A stretch of DNA of 64,000 nt from Lamellibrachia satsuma (taxonomy: Eukaryota > Annelida > Polychaeta > Sabellida > Siboglinidae): contig BSQZ01000014.1 of assembly GCA_033239005.1 (NCBI GenBank), positions 1,050,001 through 1,114,000 of the forward strand. The letters are read 5' to 3'. Both the position numbers and the translations under genes were made by a program. Shown here piece after piece: positions 1 through 12,112 of this stretch (position 1 is its first letter; each line of letters begins with the position of its first letter). A model generated the notes under the pieces. That model made no database searches. It was not told where the DNA came from and worked only from the letters and a program-made list of their open reading frames with translations.

Positions 1-210
1 GAGGCAACCTATTTCATCCACTATTAAAGCAATTTTATAAATGTGGTAATTTTCTTTATACAAAACGTTATTCTGGTCAGAATATATTTATATCAGTGCC
101 ATGTTTTTCTGTGAGTCTTCGAAAGACCACATTGTTAGCACTTGTTTAAGAGTTGAGTGTATTTCTTATTCTTTTTGTTTAAAAATAAATTTAATAAAAT
201 ATATTTTCAG
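1..210 (+). other. 3' end of intron 1 of gene A
   Basis: AT-rich sequence ending in a polypyrimidine stretch and the acceptor TTTTCAG immediately before the catalytic exon. Exon 1 of this gene must lie left of the window, because the other paralogues keep their anchor exon 2-3 kb upstream. Confidence 0.6.
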
Positions 211-851
211 ATAACGCGGTCGCTAGTCAGCTCTACAAAGATGTGCGAGTGCTCTGCTGGGTGAAGACGTCAGAAAAGACAATGTACGCCAAAGCGCGTC
301 ACGTGCAAGCCACGTGGACACGTCACTGCAATAAAGCGTTGTTTGCGAGCGGCCACAAAGACGACACATTTCCAACGATTGACATTAACGTCCCAGAGGG
401 CAGACGTCACTTCACGATGAAAACAATGAAAACATTCGATTACGTCTACAAGCATCATTACAACGACGCTGATTGGTTCATGAAGGCGCATGAAGACACC
501 TACGTCATCTTAGAGAATCTCCGTTATTTGCTCTCGTCACAAAACACTTCTCAGCCGGTTTACTTTGGTCACATATTACCATTTCATGAGAGACAAGGTC
601 ATATTGCTGGAGGAGCAGGTTACGTGCTCAGCCGAGAGGCCCTGCGAAGGCTAGTTAATAGAAAGAAGGGCCTATGCCGAGAAGACCTTGGTGATGAAGA
701 CATCGAAATTGGAAGATGTTTGGAAATGTTGAGTGTGAAAATAGTGGATTCAAGGGACTCGATGAAACACGATCGGTTCTATCCACAGCCGCTTCTACTC
801 CGGCATTTTCTAGAAGAGGGCCGTAAATACGGAAGAAATGGCGCCATGGAG
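211..851 (+). CDS. C1GALT1-like galactosyltransferase gene A, catalytic exon 2
   Basis: Catalytic exon of a GT31 family enzyme related to core-1 beta-1,3-galactosyltransferase, a Golgi type II membrane protein that in known members adds galactose to O-linked GalNAc. The exon opens after TTTTCAG with a split codon (reading DNAVASQLYKDVRVLCWV) and closes at the donor GTACGT at 852. Family features seen are LCWV, RHVQATWTRHCNK, the FDYVYKHHYNDADWF block, GGAGYVLSREAL, and EDIEIGRC. The metal-binding DxD motif, DDD in paralogues B, C and D, reads HED here (in MKAHEDTYV), so catalysis may be impaired. A sequon (QNTS) is conserved. It is 641 nt against 644 nt in B, C and D. The frame is open throughout and joins exon 3 in phase 0. 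Whether it is an active enzyme, an altered-specificity enzyme or an early pseudogene is not decidable here. Confidence 0.88.
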
Positions 852-912
852 GTACGTTGGATATATTATTTTTTTCTCTCTTAATAATCACAGGCAACGA
901 TATTATATCTAT

Positions 913-1108
<196 letters not shown>

Positions 1109-1208
1109 CATCATCCTCACTCATCTAATTACCGATAAAGTAATTGACAACGTTATGTGGCCATTACATTTATGTTAATTATATGGTAATTATATGTTCT
1201 CTCTCTCT

Positions 1209-1252
1209 CACGCACGCACGCACGCACGCACGCACGCACACATACACACACA
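1209..1252. repeat. CT/CACG microsatellite, duplicated copy
   Basis: Short CT tract, then CACG units and CA units, with downstream flank matching that after the 917-1108 tract. It lies in intron 2 of gene A. Confidence 0.9.
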
Positions 1253-1456
1253 CACCATCATCCTCCCTCATCTACTACTAATTACCGATAAAGTAATTGA
1301 CAACGTTATGTGGCCATTACATATCTTTTCTAGTTTCCTGACTAATTGTCTGTATTATTTCTACTAATGTCGCTCCCAGTAAACACAATTACCATCACCC
1401 TAGTTCAATATCAGTTTATTGTATGCGTATAACATATTAATATGTTCTACTGACAG

Positions 1457-1582
1457 GCCGTCCGAAATATCAGCGAATATGCCATCTCGTTTCACCACTT
1501 ACAGCCGCATTACATGTACGTGCTCGAGTACTTTTTGTACCACCACAAGACTTATGGGACGAAAGCGGATGGCAACGCCTGA
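1457..1582 (+). CDS. C1GALT1-like gene A, C-terminal exon 3
   Basis: Last coding exon of gene A, entered after the acceptor CTGACAG in phase 0 and ending at TGA 1580-1582 after 42 codons including the stop. It contains YAISFHHLQPHYMYVLEYF, matching the conserved C-terminal C1GALT1 segment (AISFHYV...MYELEYL in animal T-synthases). The paralogous exons are all 126 nt before secondary changes. The acidic Cys present in B-D near the end (ADCKA) is Gly here (ADGNA). Confidence 0.88.
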   Translation, partial: AVRNISEYAISFHHLQPHYMYVLEYFLYHHKTYGTKADGNA

Positions 1583-1607
1583 GCTCTCACAAGTTGTTAT
1601 CATCATC

Positions 1608-1611
<4 letters not shown>

Positions 1612-1644
<33 letters not shown>
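1612..1644. repeat. (GA)n microsatellite after gene A
   Basis: Perfect GA tract about 30 bp past the stop codon. Genes B and D carry GA tracts (in gene sense) at the equivalent position. Confidence 0.95.
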
Positions 1645-1647
<3 letters not shown>

Positions 1648-4600
1648 ATATAATTACCATATAATTAACATAAATGTGTTCTAAAATCGCTTCCCTCCCA
1701 TCTTCAAAGGCACTTTATGCTGAGGAGCAGGCATTTGTCTTCTAGCAAGGCAATGATCTTTGCCATAAAGCGAGAAAGTAGATTGGATGTGTTGTGACAG
1801 TTGCAATGATAAGAACGGGAAGCTATTCCTGCCGATACCATCCAAAACTTGGTACATGTCATACCACACGTGTGCTCCTGTGTTTGTTGAAAAGAGATGA
1901 CATACCAGACATTAACATATTTTACACTTTTTAATATATGCTTAGTTTTGTTAATTTTGTGTTTGTTTTGTTTTGCATGTTTCTTACCAACGAATAACAT
2001 TATATGTAAATATTGTTTTGATTGTCGTATTGTGTTGAAAGTGCTTCACATGCTAAAATCCTTTTCCTTCTGGTGTGTTAACATATTGAAATGTTTGTAG
2101 CACGAGGAATGTTGTACGCATTCAATTTGATGGGTTTGGATGTTGTGTGTTTGTAGTATTGATTAAGTTAATGTTATTGCAACCCCCAGATATTGTAAAG
2201 GTTGTTCATAATTCGTTGTCATGCTTGCATTTGTATTTTTATAGGGTGAATACCGTTATTACTGCTTTAATGACTTTGTATGATTGTGGGTATGTATTAT
2301 ATATAGTTGTTGGATAGGAGGAAATAAAAAAATTAAGTATGCACCTGCTTTTCAAGTTCTGTGTAGGTACAGAAGTAGGGAGAGAGGTAGTGGGGTTGGT
2401 CCCTGCAACCATCACCAAACCACCATGGGTGAATATGGCTAAGACAGCTGTAAGCCTCATAAAGGTCGTGAGCCGTTCAGATAAGTACAGTGACGAACAG
2501 TACAAAAAGAACTGCTTTTTAAATACACATATTTTTATTACGTTATTTCAATAAATAAATGTAATACAAGAAAGGCAGAAATTATTTTAAAAGTGTAAAC
2601 TTTTGAAAAGTAAACCTTCAATTCTTGGACACTACCAAAGGCACTACAATAGTGTTGTGATAACTCTGGAATACGTCGATTTGTTGGACCATATACTAAT
2701 TATACAAAACGTATACTAATTATACCAAACGTATACTATTACGGATTATAAATATCGGATATAACGATTGGTTAACCATTAATATTAACTAACTGGTCTG
2801 AAAAACTCTGATTATAGATTCTTGTTTAGCCTATATACGTATAAAACAGCGACTGAAAGATGCTCGTAACAATTTCAGAATTCGTATATTTCTGACATTG
2901 TGTATAGTTATCGCTGATATAGTTAACTTAGACTTACCGACGTTGCATAAGTGTTTACTGAATGTCTTTGATATCCGCAGCTGACCTGATTAGTAGTGCT
3001 GTACCAATTAATCGATTTCATCGACGATTGATTTATTCATGCTTCCTGTCAATGAATCGATCACGATCTTGTGTGATCGATCATTTTTGGTTATGTTCAT
3101 TCCGTCGTTCCATGACTTATCTTACTGATTAATCATACTTAGTTTAGACTAGCATTGTTCCCCGCAGTCCGCTGAGTCTCCGTCCTGTTTCAGTGCACTA
3201 CGGTGGCTCACTGTACATTTAAAAAGTCTTTGATAAAAATCTTGGTGTACGTCAGGTCGACGCGGCCGTTCAATGTCTTCCTTGATCCGAACCTGCCCTT
3301 TTTGTATTGCGTCATTGTTAGTTCCGCTCTTGAACGATAGGGCGGGTGCGAACTCGGTCTTGTTCTGTTCTCGGACCGTCTGACCGACCTCTTGAATGCC
3401 AACCAGTCGACTCGCGCGGTCTGCTCTGTTGAGGTATTACGCTGGAGGCAGTACCATACATGTAAACGCTTACGCATACACCGTGAGACTCACGGCACAT
3501 GTATAACATTTCACATTTCATAATCTCCAACAATGAAAATTAAGAAAAACAATATCTCATTTTTGCGAAAACGAGACACATAATCCGTTTGTTTGTGTCG
3601 CAAACAAAGGCCTTGATTAATCTTACCGGTAGTATCCGCCTTTTACTGGTAACGTGTGAAACGCAGTCAGTGACTTGTCAACAGCTGAGCTTCAACTAAT
3701 GATTTTTCCTGTTGGACAGTAGTGCAAGCACGTGTTGAAGGTGAACTTTACTTGTTGAATAAAAACTGTCTTCGCAGGTCTCCAAATGTTCTTAACATTC
3801 ACTGAGGTTCTTGGGCTGGCGAATTTCGTTGCCTGCGTTGCTTGGACCCTAGCTGGGGAAAGTTCTCATGCCTATGTACCATTCAGGGGTTGAAAGCTAT
3901 GCAGTACCGACGCCGCGTACATACCTTGAGCAATCCTCGTGACCAGGAAGTCCCGAGTTCAGTCCCGGGTCCAACAAATCATTCACCAAGGTCGGACTAA
4001 ACTTAATGATTGTTTTATTCATTCAGTCATACCCGTTGTGTTCTTAAACAGCTCACCTGCAGCTTTCACAACGCTTGTTGGAGTCAGGTTTACACAACAT
4101 ATCTCGTTAATTAACACAAATCGAACTTCTGAAAGATAAAATGTATAGATGAACAAGAAAGAAAAAGAACAAGAACGTTTATTTTGACTCCGTTTACAAT
4201 ACAAGTAAAAACTAACTGATAGAAACAAAAGATGCATTAATATGTTCACATGGAAAAATACAAACAAATAAAAATATAATTTAATAAGGGGTCATTGACC
4301 CCTATGAAGACTTTACAGTCGCTCTCATAGGAGCCACCAGTTAAATATAATTAAGTAACTCATTTATACAAAAGGATATGACAGCGCGTGGGTGCGGAAG
4401 GAGAAATAGCTGATTTGTTGCCTGCGTTTCCTGGACCCTAGCTCATCCAACGACACGCTGCCCGCTGTCCATAAACACATAAACACATTCGGAATTAAAA
4501 CAGAGAAAAACAATAACACATTTACTGCTATTATTTATTAAAACAGCAAGCATTAAAATGAGATAATAATAATGCCAATGGTTCATTTTATAACGACATA

Positions 4601-5653
4601 AATAGGTAACGTGCTATAGTGTGCACAAATTGGGGGCCGGATGTGCATTATCTCGTCAACTGTCGCCTTGAAACGAAAATCAAGTGTGTCCCCTGTTAGC
4701 AGTTAGGTGGTGGCACTCATCCAGGCGAACGAGCTGCTCATCCAGGCCGTATACAACGGCAGTCGACGACATGTTTGTGTTTTGTTTAGGGGGCCAAGGA
4801 CGCCCACTCACAGTCTGCCGACATTACATTTGGGAAACAACACACCTAGGTCACCCTACAACCGTTGTTGATTCCAAATTTTAATTTCCTGTAACTGCAC
4901 CAAGCAGTTTCGTTGCATTCCTTTCTAATTTTATTTCGTAAGCCTGAATATATATTTTATAACATATAAAATAATATGTTCATGTTCATGTCACTACAAT
5001 AGGTTGTCAGTTTGCTCTTTAAATGTTGAACGTTGAACAGTTCTAAGAATGTCTTAGTTATCTACAGGACTTAGCAACATACTGCTTTCGAGTGTCAGAT
5101 AGTGTAATATATACGCCGGAGAAACTACTGGCCGCCTAACAGAACCTATTATTGAATTATTGCTGTGCACTGGATCGTGTAGGCAAACGTAAGTTTGGTC
5201 TATTTATACATTGCTGTCTGACAGTTTAAGAATTGGCAAACCACGGTCGATTGGCTTCCGCGACTACTGACAGCGAACTGTTGAACAACACAAAAGAGGT
5301 AACTAAAGATAACACTGTTGTGAAAGAAACAGTATTATGTTTAATCGAGCCATTATCTAATATCTGAACTATAATTATGATATAAATATATAGGTGTACG
5401 TCCCTGATTTTTTCTGTTGAAGAGTACTTTCAAATGCCCATGTAAAAATATGAGAGAAAACAATAAAAAAAAACCTAAATTCAATGCTAATCAAATTAGT
5501 AGTAGCCTTCAGAATGGCATAGAAACACAGAAACATCTCTCATAAAACGGGCAGGTATTTTTAAAGGAAATTATGGATCTTTTTCGACTGTTTATGTTAC
5601 CATACCAAATGTTAATACTAGGCCCAACTGGAGGCAACCAGGGTTAGTCGTAC
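1645..5653. other. non-coding stretch, no gene recognised
   Basis: AT-rich intergenic DNA. Open frames are short and lack recognisable domains. Small internal duplications are visible: an ACGTATACTAATTATAC-type doublet near 2695-2740, and a pair of GTTGCCTGCGTT-type segments at about 3828-3857 and 4419-4447. A GTTC...CCCGGG segment near 3945-3975 looks faintly like a Pol III B box, but no tRNA fold was found. Confidence 0.6.
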
Positions 5654-6168
5654 GACCGCACCCACCAACCACACTGGCTCATAATTCTACAACTGCGACC
5701 GCACCCACCGACCACACTGGCTCATAATTCTACAACTACGACCGCACCCACCGACCACACTGGCTCATAAATCTACAACTACGACCGCACCCACCAACCA
5801 CACTGGCTCATAATTCTACAACTACGACCGCACCCACCGACCACACTGGCTCATAATTCTACAACTACGACCGCACCCACCAACCACACTGGCTCATAAT
5901 TCTACAACTACGACCGCACCCACCAACCACACTGGCTCATAATTCTACAACTACGACCGCACCCACCAACCACACTGGCTCATAATTCTACAACTACGAC
6001 CGCACCCACCAACCACACTGGCTCATAATTCTACAACTACGACCGCACCCACCAACCACACTGGCTCATAATTCTACAACTACGACCGCACCCACCGACC
6101 ACACTGGCTCATAATTTTACAACTACGACCGCACCCACCAACCACACTGGCTCATAATTGTACAACTG
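5654..6168. repeat. 43-bp tandem repeat, about 12 copies
   Basis: Unit begins GACCGCACCCACCAACCAC and continues through CTGGCTCATAATTCTACAAC. Starts at 5654, 5697 and finally 6127 fix the period at 43 bp. Units differ by a few substitutions (ACC-A/G-ACC, TTCT/TTTT). Confidence 0.97.
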
Positions 6169-6482
6169 AAATAGAACGCAAAAAATCGTTATTGTGACAC
6201 AACGCTACATTTCACGTGCGGCCTAATTGATGCAGGTCGCTGCGTGCAACTGACCTCCACACGTACGTTCTGAATATGCGCTGTTGTCAAGACAGCATAT
6301 AAACTACTGCCCAAAGGTAAGTTTTCATACAGGGTTAGAGGTGGTCTCATAAGTTCTCAAAGTCCCAAAAATGTATAGTATTTAGTATTAGTTCAGACCA
6401 CCAATAACCACCATCAATACGCCATGTGGGACATAAAGTAACGCGTATATTGCCAATCAAAAAGCATTCGTTTGTCCGGCGA

Positions 6483-7611
6483 AACGTGGTGACGACCAGA
6501 CCACCACCCACCAATACGTAGTGACGACCACACCACCGCCCACCAATACGTAGTGACGACCAGACCACCACCCACCAATACGTAGTGACGACCAGACCAC
6601 CGCCCACCAATACGTAGTGACGACCACACCACCGCCCACCAATACGTATTGACGACCAGACCACCACCCACCAATACGTATTGACGACCAGACCACCACC
6701 CACCAATACGTATTGACGACCACACCACCGCCCACCAATACGTAATGACGACCACACCACCGCCCACTAATATGTATTGACGACCAGACCACCACCCACC
6801 AATACGTAGTGACGACCAGACCACCACCCACCAATACGTAATGACAACCAGACCACCACCCACCAATACGTAGTAACGACCAGACCACCGCCCACCAATA
6901 CGTAATGACGACCAGACCACCACCCACCAATACGTAATGACGACCAGACCACCGCCCACCAATACGTAATGACGACCAGACCACCGCCCACCAATACGTA
7001 GTGACGACCAGGCCACCACCCACCAATACGTAGTGACGATCAGACCACCACCCACCAATACGTAGTGACGACCAGACCACCGCCCACCAATAGGTAGTGA
7101 AGACCAGGCCACCACCCACCAATACGTAATGACGACCAGACCACCACCCACCAATACGTATTGACGACCAGACCACCGCCCACCAATACGTAGTGACGAC
7201 CAGACCACCACCCACCAATACGTAGTGACGACCAGACCACCACCCACCAATACGTAGTGACGACCAGACCACCACCCACCAATACGTAGTGACGACCAGG
7301 CCACCACCCACCAATACGTAGTGATGACCAGACCACCACCCACCAATACGTAGTGACGACTAGACCACCACCCACGAATACGTAGTGACGACCAGACCAC
7401 CACCCACCATTACGTAATGACGACCAGACCACCACCCACCAATACGTAGTGACGACCAGACCACCACCTACCAATACGTAATGACGACCAGACCACCACC
7501 CACCATTACGTAATGACGACCAGACCACCACCCACCAATACGTAGTGACGACCAGACCACCACCCACCAATACGTAATGACGACCAGACCACCACCCACC
7601 AATACGTAATG
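6483..7611. repeat. 32-bp minisatellite, about 35 copies
   Basis: Unit of the form GACGACCAGACCACCACCCACC plus AATACGTAGT. The + strand is C-rich and G-poor. Because 32 is not a multiple of 3 and the unit holds few stops, long frames (up to about 329 codons on the minus strand) stay open with a 32-residue periodicity in every frame. These are not regarded as genes. Confidence 0.98.
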
Positions 7612-9418
7612 CTATACGTTTTTTTACTTTCATAACTATGCGACCACCTCTTAACTGACTAGTTTGGATTTAGTATACATTTTCTTATATAACACCAGCA
7701 GAGTTACCCGACGTTGCACGGGGAGAAAATGCAGCCATGGGTATTTTCCACTGATCTACGTTATTACACAGGTCAGTGCTTGTTGATGAAGCCACGGCTG
7801 TGGACAGTTACCGTTGTGTAGCCAGTAGCCCTCTTGGGTCGCCTTGCAAAGTTTCGTCCGGATCGGCCCGCACATGCCGTCGATCATAGGACACAGCAGA
7901 CATACAGTCATACAGACACACAGACATACAGACATACACTTTGCTTTATATGTTAGGTAACACAGAACATGTTGTCTGATATCCGAGATTTTGGTAGGGA
8001 TCTAAAATGTGCAAAACTATGTAATGTCGAAGTTATCCAAGACTAGTAATTGTATCAGGGCTATATATTTCTTCTAAGCACACTCTTGAGCACAGGGATG
8101 ATTATTCACAATTGGTTTATGGTGATCTGGGTTTGCTGAATACAAAACGTTATGTTGGCTAACTGTGAGAGGGTTCCTTAACACCATAAATGAAAAACAA
8201 GTGGCGCCCGATTTGTCCACGGAATGGACAAACACCCTTCTAATTACCGTAATAGTGATATTTACCAACTGTTTTATGGTGAGTTCGGTGTGCTGAATCA
8301 AACAAATTGATGTTGGCAAACTGTGAGATGGGTCATTGACCACCAAAATAAAAATTATGGGGTAAGGTTTTATTTTATAATTTAGGGGTCTGGGTCAGCT
8401 CCGATCGTTTGCCAACATCACTGTTTTGGATTCAGCATATCGAAAACACCCTTGCAGCTATTTAGTGGGGGGGGGTAATCGGGCGCCATTTGTTTTTGTT
8501 TTTTGTAATGTAGGGTTCACCCAAAATCCTTTGTTCGCATGTTTTGCTAAAACATGCCTACAGTGCTTAAGTGTTGTGAGATTGGCCTACACCCATCCGG
8601 GTCAAAGAGGGCAGATATACAGGGAGGCCCCATTTTTCATTCTTTTTGATGTCTAGGGCACAATCTTATTCATGTCAAAAAAAATTTACTCGCATAAACT
8701 ATGATTATTAGTAGATCATTTTATACCAAGATAATATATCTAGCATGCATAGATAATTATATCTAGCTGATTCAAATAGGGTTGGTAAGCTGGCTCAACT
8801 AACACTAATGCTTTATACGTATACTTTACGTAGGCCTTGTGCAAAAAAATCATAACAGTTCAGCCAACACATCTTCTCAATGGGTACAGCACGTCTCTGA
8901 CAAGTATACACACTTAATTAATAAATGGACACACTTAATTAACATAGACTTATCGCAACCAGTGTAACTAAATGTTAATATGTTGCCTTGTAGCCATCCG
9001 ATGTCCCAATTTTCTCGCAAAAAAAATTCCTTGATGAATTATAGGTTAAAGAACACTCGCCTTCGTTCTTTTGCCTCTGACGTAGGATCGTGGTCCAGGT
9101 ATGGCATCATCTTCAGTAGTCGACATAATGAGAACTGCTGCTACAATGTCTAGCTTGCGCCGCTCTTTCTCGCTCATTTTTGACTAAAATATGGCATCAA
9201 ATCATAACAAATACAAATGGTTTCCAGTCACATGCAAGGGTCATGTGACACATGACAACGACTAGTCACATGCCGAGACCATATGACAGTCGTCATGCAA
9301 ATTATGATTCATGATAATTTTTACTGAAACGTTTTGATTAATGTGTGGTATCATAGAAACACATGTAGATTATCATTGGAGGCTTTAGGAGCGAACTTCA
9401 ACATTTGGTAGTGATACA
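7612..9418. other. non-coding stretch with small repeats
   Basis: No gene recognised. Two diverged copies of a roughly 90-bp segment occur at about 8096-8190 and 8258-8350 (both with TTTATGGTGA, TTGCTGAAT/GTGCTGAAT and AACTGTGAGA), with a partial inverted copy near 8406-8450. Near 7690-7930 is GTTACCCGACGTTGCACGGG followed by ACAGACATACA repeats, resembling dispersed-repeat debris. A G9 homopolymer lies near 8467. Confidence 0.55.
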
Positions 9419-9422
9419 CACA

Positions 9423-9462
<40 letters not shown>

Positions 9463-9594
9463 TATATATATATATATAGTGAGTGAGTGAGTGAGTGAGT
9501 GAGTGAGTGAGTGAATGAGTGACTGAGTGAGTGAGTGAGTGAGTGAGTGAGTGAGTGAGTGAGTGAGTGAGTGAGTGAGCGAGTGAGTGAGTGA
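9419..9594. repeat. compound microsatellite (CACG)n-(AT)n-(GTGA)n
   Basis: CACG units to about 9462, a short AT tract, then about 29 GTGA units with a few variants. Apparent Thr/His/Ser-rich frames here are artefacts. Confidence 0.97.
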
Positions 9595-10048
9595 ATTTGT
9601 GACTGTGTTTGTGTGCATTTGTGCATGAGCAACTTAGTTGGTAGATTGAGTGTGTGTGCGTGGGGGGCGGGGGGGGTGTTGCGTTCCGCCCCTGAATTTT
9701 TAGTTCCATTCACCATAAAATAAATATTGTTTAGTTGTAACAAGAAGCTATCATTCAGTCATGTCGTAGACACCGAAGTCAAGACGCCCCAGTTGTAACA
9801 CTGATGAATACGGCAGCAGATTTTATATGCAAAACATAAAAGTGACTACCATCTGACTGTGTGCCATAGTACAGGACTGCAGGATGCGCTTTTTTGACAA
9901 GCTTATCTAAGATACTTATGATGTTAAATTTGAACTATAATAAAATAATTTGGTATCACAACTCCGATGACATATGGTGATGCATCGCAGCTCAGCACCA
10001 ATGGTAATTTTGGATTGTAATGTAAAAAGGTAAAAAAGGTAAAGGTAC

Positions 10049-10405
10049 GTTCTTATATAGCGCGGTATCCAGTCCGTGGGACCGCTCAAAGCGCTATATA
10101 CTTCACCCCCTGGCAGACCTGTTCTTAGATAGCGCGGTATCCAGTCCGTGGGACCGCTCAAAGCGCTATACACTTCACCCCCTGGCAGACCTGTTCTTAG
10201 ATAGCGCGGTATCCAGTCCGTGGGACCGCTCAAAGCGCTATACACTTCACCCCCTGGCAGACCTGTTCTTACATAGCGCGGTATCCAGTCCGTGGGACCG
10301 CTCAAAGCGCTATACACTTCACCCCCTGGCAGACCTGTTCTTACATAGCGCGGTATCCAGTCCGTGGGACCGCTCAAACCGCTTTACACTTCACCCCCTG
10401 GCAGA
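10049..10405 (-). repeat. 72-bp tandem array derived from a SINE tail, 5 copies
   Basis: Five head-to-tail 72-bp units starting at 10049, 10121, 10193 and so on, each with AGCGCGGTATCCAGTCCGTG and GCTCAAAGCGCTATACACTT. The unit matches the tail of the SINE at 10500-10832 in the same orientation (minus strand sense). As 72 is a multiple of 3, one minus-strand frame reads a 24-residue periodic peptide. This is a repeat artefact. Confidence 0.93.
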
Positions 10406-10499
10406 CCTGTTAAATATCACATATAATTCACAATATTACACAATGTTGTTCATCTAACAAACTGAATGTGTTTCCATAGCAACAAGAGGATGTATAAAG

Positions 10500-10832
10500 G
10501 TAAAAAAGGTAAGTTCTTATATAGCACGGTATCCAGTCCTTAGGACTGCTCAAAGCGCTTTACACTTCACCCACTGGCAGACCTGTTCATTCCAAGGCCA
10601 TTTCAACTTCTCGGGGAAGCATTCAGCCATGCTGCAATTACTGCGCGAAAACTATTCGTTCACACATCCACCACTGTCTGTATTGCCAGGTACTCATTTA
10701 TACAGCTGAGTGAACTGTGGCAACGTGGGGTGATCAAACTTGCCAAAGGTTCCAAGCGACCCAGTGGGATTTAAAACCGGGTTCTCTCGATTGAGAGTCC
10801 GGCCTTCTAACCGGTATACCATTGCGCACCAC
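10500..10832 (-). mobile_element. tRNA-derived SINE
   Basis: Read on the minus strand it begins GGTGCGCAATGG. A tRNA-like head follows, with an A-box-like TGGTATACCGG and a B-box-like GGTTTTAAATCC about 45 bp later. After a unique body of about 150 bp comes a tail containing GTGTAAAGCGCTTTGAGC and TATATAAG. From memory the tail resembles the conserved 3' domain of V/Meta-type SINEs, which was not checked. Target-site duplications were not clear. It lies in the middle of a Gypsy pol remnant. Confidence 0.72.
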
Positions 10833-10835
10833 ATG

Positions 10836-11609
10836 CCAATGCAGCAGAATGTGAGAAGATTGCAACACCTTCGACTCCACAAACCCGCTTTCTTGCTCTG
10901 ATCATCCCCTGTGCCAAGACGTGTCTTTCTGCAGCGAGTTGTGGATTGGCGCCAAAACTGTGCAGAGATTCTTCGGGAACTCGTGGTAGTAATTCATCAT
11001 ACACAAGCAGCTTCGCAGTTCTGGCACTGACGTTGCCTATGGAGCATTCTGTAGCGTCATAAACGTGTCTGTTGTGGGGTGAATACATTCAGCGTGTTGC
11101 CGGTGACCAAGCTATGCACACGAGCTTTCCAGAAACGAGCACTTTTTCATACCAAGTCTCAAACCAGCTGGATGTAGTCTACCCAGTACTGTCAAACAAT
11201 TTGCACGAGCTTCTTCATTTGTGCGGCTGGCCATTAGGACAACATTTGTGCGGCTGGCCATTAGGACAACATCAAGATAAACTGTCACTGTCGGTATTCC
11301 CTGCATCAATTGTTCCATGGCACGGTGGAAAATTCCTGGTGCTGACGTCACACCATAGCAGAGCGGCTTGAAGGCAAATAAACCTCTCAGTGTAGCAATT
11401 GTGGTGAGTTTCTGCGATACCTCACTGAGACCTATCTGCTGGTATGCTTGACTCAGGTCAAATTTCGAGTAGATCACACCTCCCGATACCTTTGAATACA
11501 GGTCACCAATGTGTTGAATTGGGTACTTGTCAACCTTTGCGGCCACATGCGAGGTACGTTTGTCATCGCTGTAAATGCGTACCTCCCCATTCGCTTTTAA
11601 CACAGGCAC
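10836..11609 (-). pseudogene. Ty3/Gypsy reverse transcriptase remnant
   Basis: The minus strand reads a Gypsy RT: VPVLKANGEVRI, KVDKYPIQHIGDLYSKVSGG, FDLSQAYQQI, TTIATLRGLFAF, SAPGIFHRAMEQL, GIPTVTVYLD. The catalytic YLDD box is changed to YLDV, and a 27-nt segment encoding VVLMASRTN is directly duplicated after it. Downstream in another frame comes the RT connection region (SVPELRSCLCMMNYYHEFP, LAPIHNSLQKDTSW), with a stop, ending where the SINE lies. RNase H is missing. It is clearly non-functional. Confidence 0.88.
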
Positions 11610-11619
11610 ATTTGACTTG

Positions 11620-12109
11620 GCAAACGCTCAATTGTCAACTGCAACTTTTGACTACCTGGTTGAATTTGTTCAAATTGCATAGAACTGATAACAGTGACAT
11701 ATGAGCCAGTGCCAATTTCCAACATCTGAGCCAGTGTCAATTTCCATCATTTGTTTACAATGTTCTGCACCTATATGGTCTTACATGTCTGATTTTATTC
11801 GATGTGGTATGAAACAGACTCTGATTGTATTCACGGTTAGATTCACGCTGCATCATAGACTCGTTCACGTAAGCGCTGCCAGATTCGTGTTTCACAACGT
11901 GCATTTTATTTGCTGCATGACATACACTTGCGAAATGATTTTCGCGTCCACATTTGTAGCATTTTCTTCCCCATGATGGACACTGATTCCTCCTCGTATT
12001 ACGTCTTGTGCCACCATAAACATTGCATGTGTGGCTGCCAGCACTAAACGTCTAGCCCGGCTATATCAACCGGCTCGGGCGAAAACGGTTGTACACTTGC
12101 CTGCTCCAT
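11620..12109 (-). pseudogene. Ty3/Gypsy gag/protease remnant with CCHC zinc knuckle
   Basis: On the minus strand a start MEQASVQPFSPEP lies at 12109, then stops, and then a nucleocapsid zinc knuckle CYKCGRENHFASVC (about 11922-11964; spacing C-X2-C-X4-H-X4-C). Most of the capsid region is deleted, and the frame is broken between the knuckle and the RT at 11609. Confidence 0.75.
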
Positions 12110-12112
12110 TTT

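Noticed and set aside
3926..3990. Possible tRNA gene (GTTC...CCCGGG segment)
   Set aside because: No A box at the right distance and no cloverleaf could be drawn.
6414..7633. Long minus-strand frames (up to 329 codons) rich in WWVVVWSS and GGWWSGR motifs
   Set aside because: They are translations of a 32-bp tandem repeat, with all three frames open and the same 32-residue period. No start context, no flanking exons, no protein-like variation.
9916..10377. Minus-strand 153-codon frame with a 24-residue repeat (SGPTDWIPRY...)
   Set aside because: The 72-bp unit is a multiple of three, so the frame stays open by arithmetic. The DNA is a SINE-tail array.
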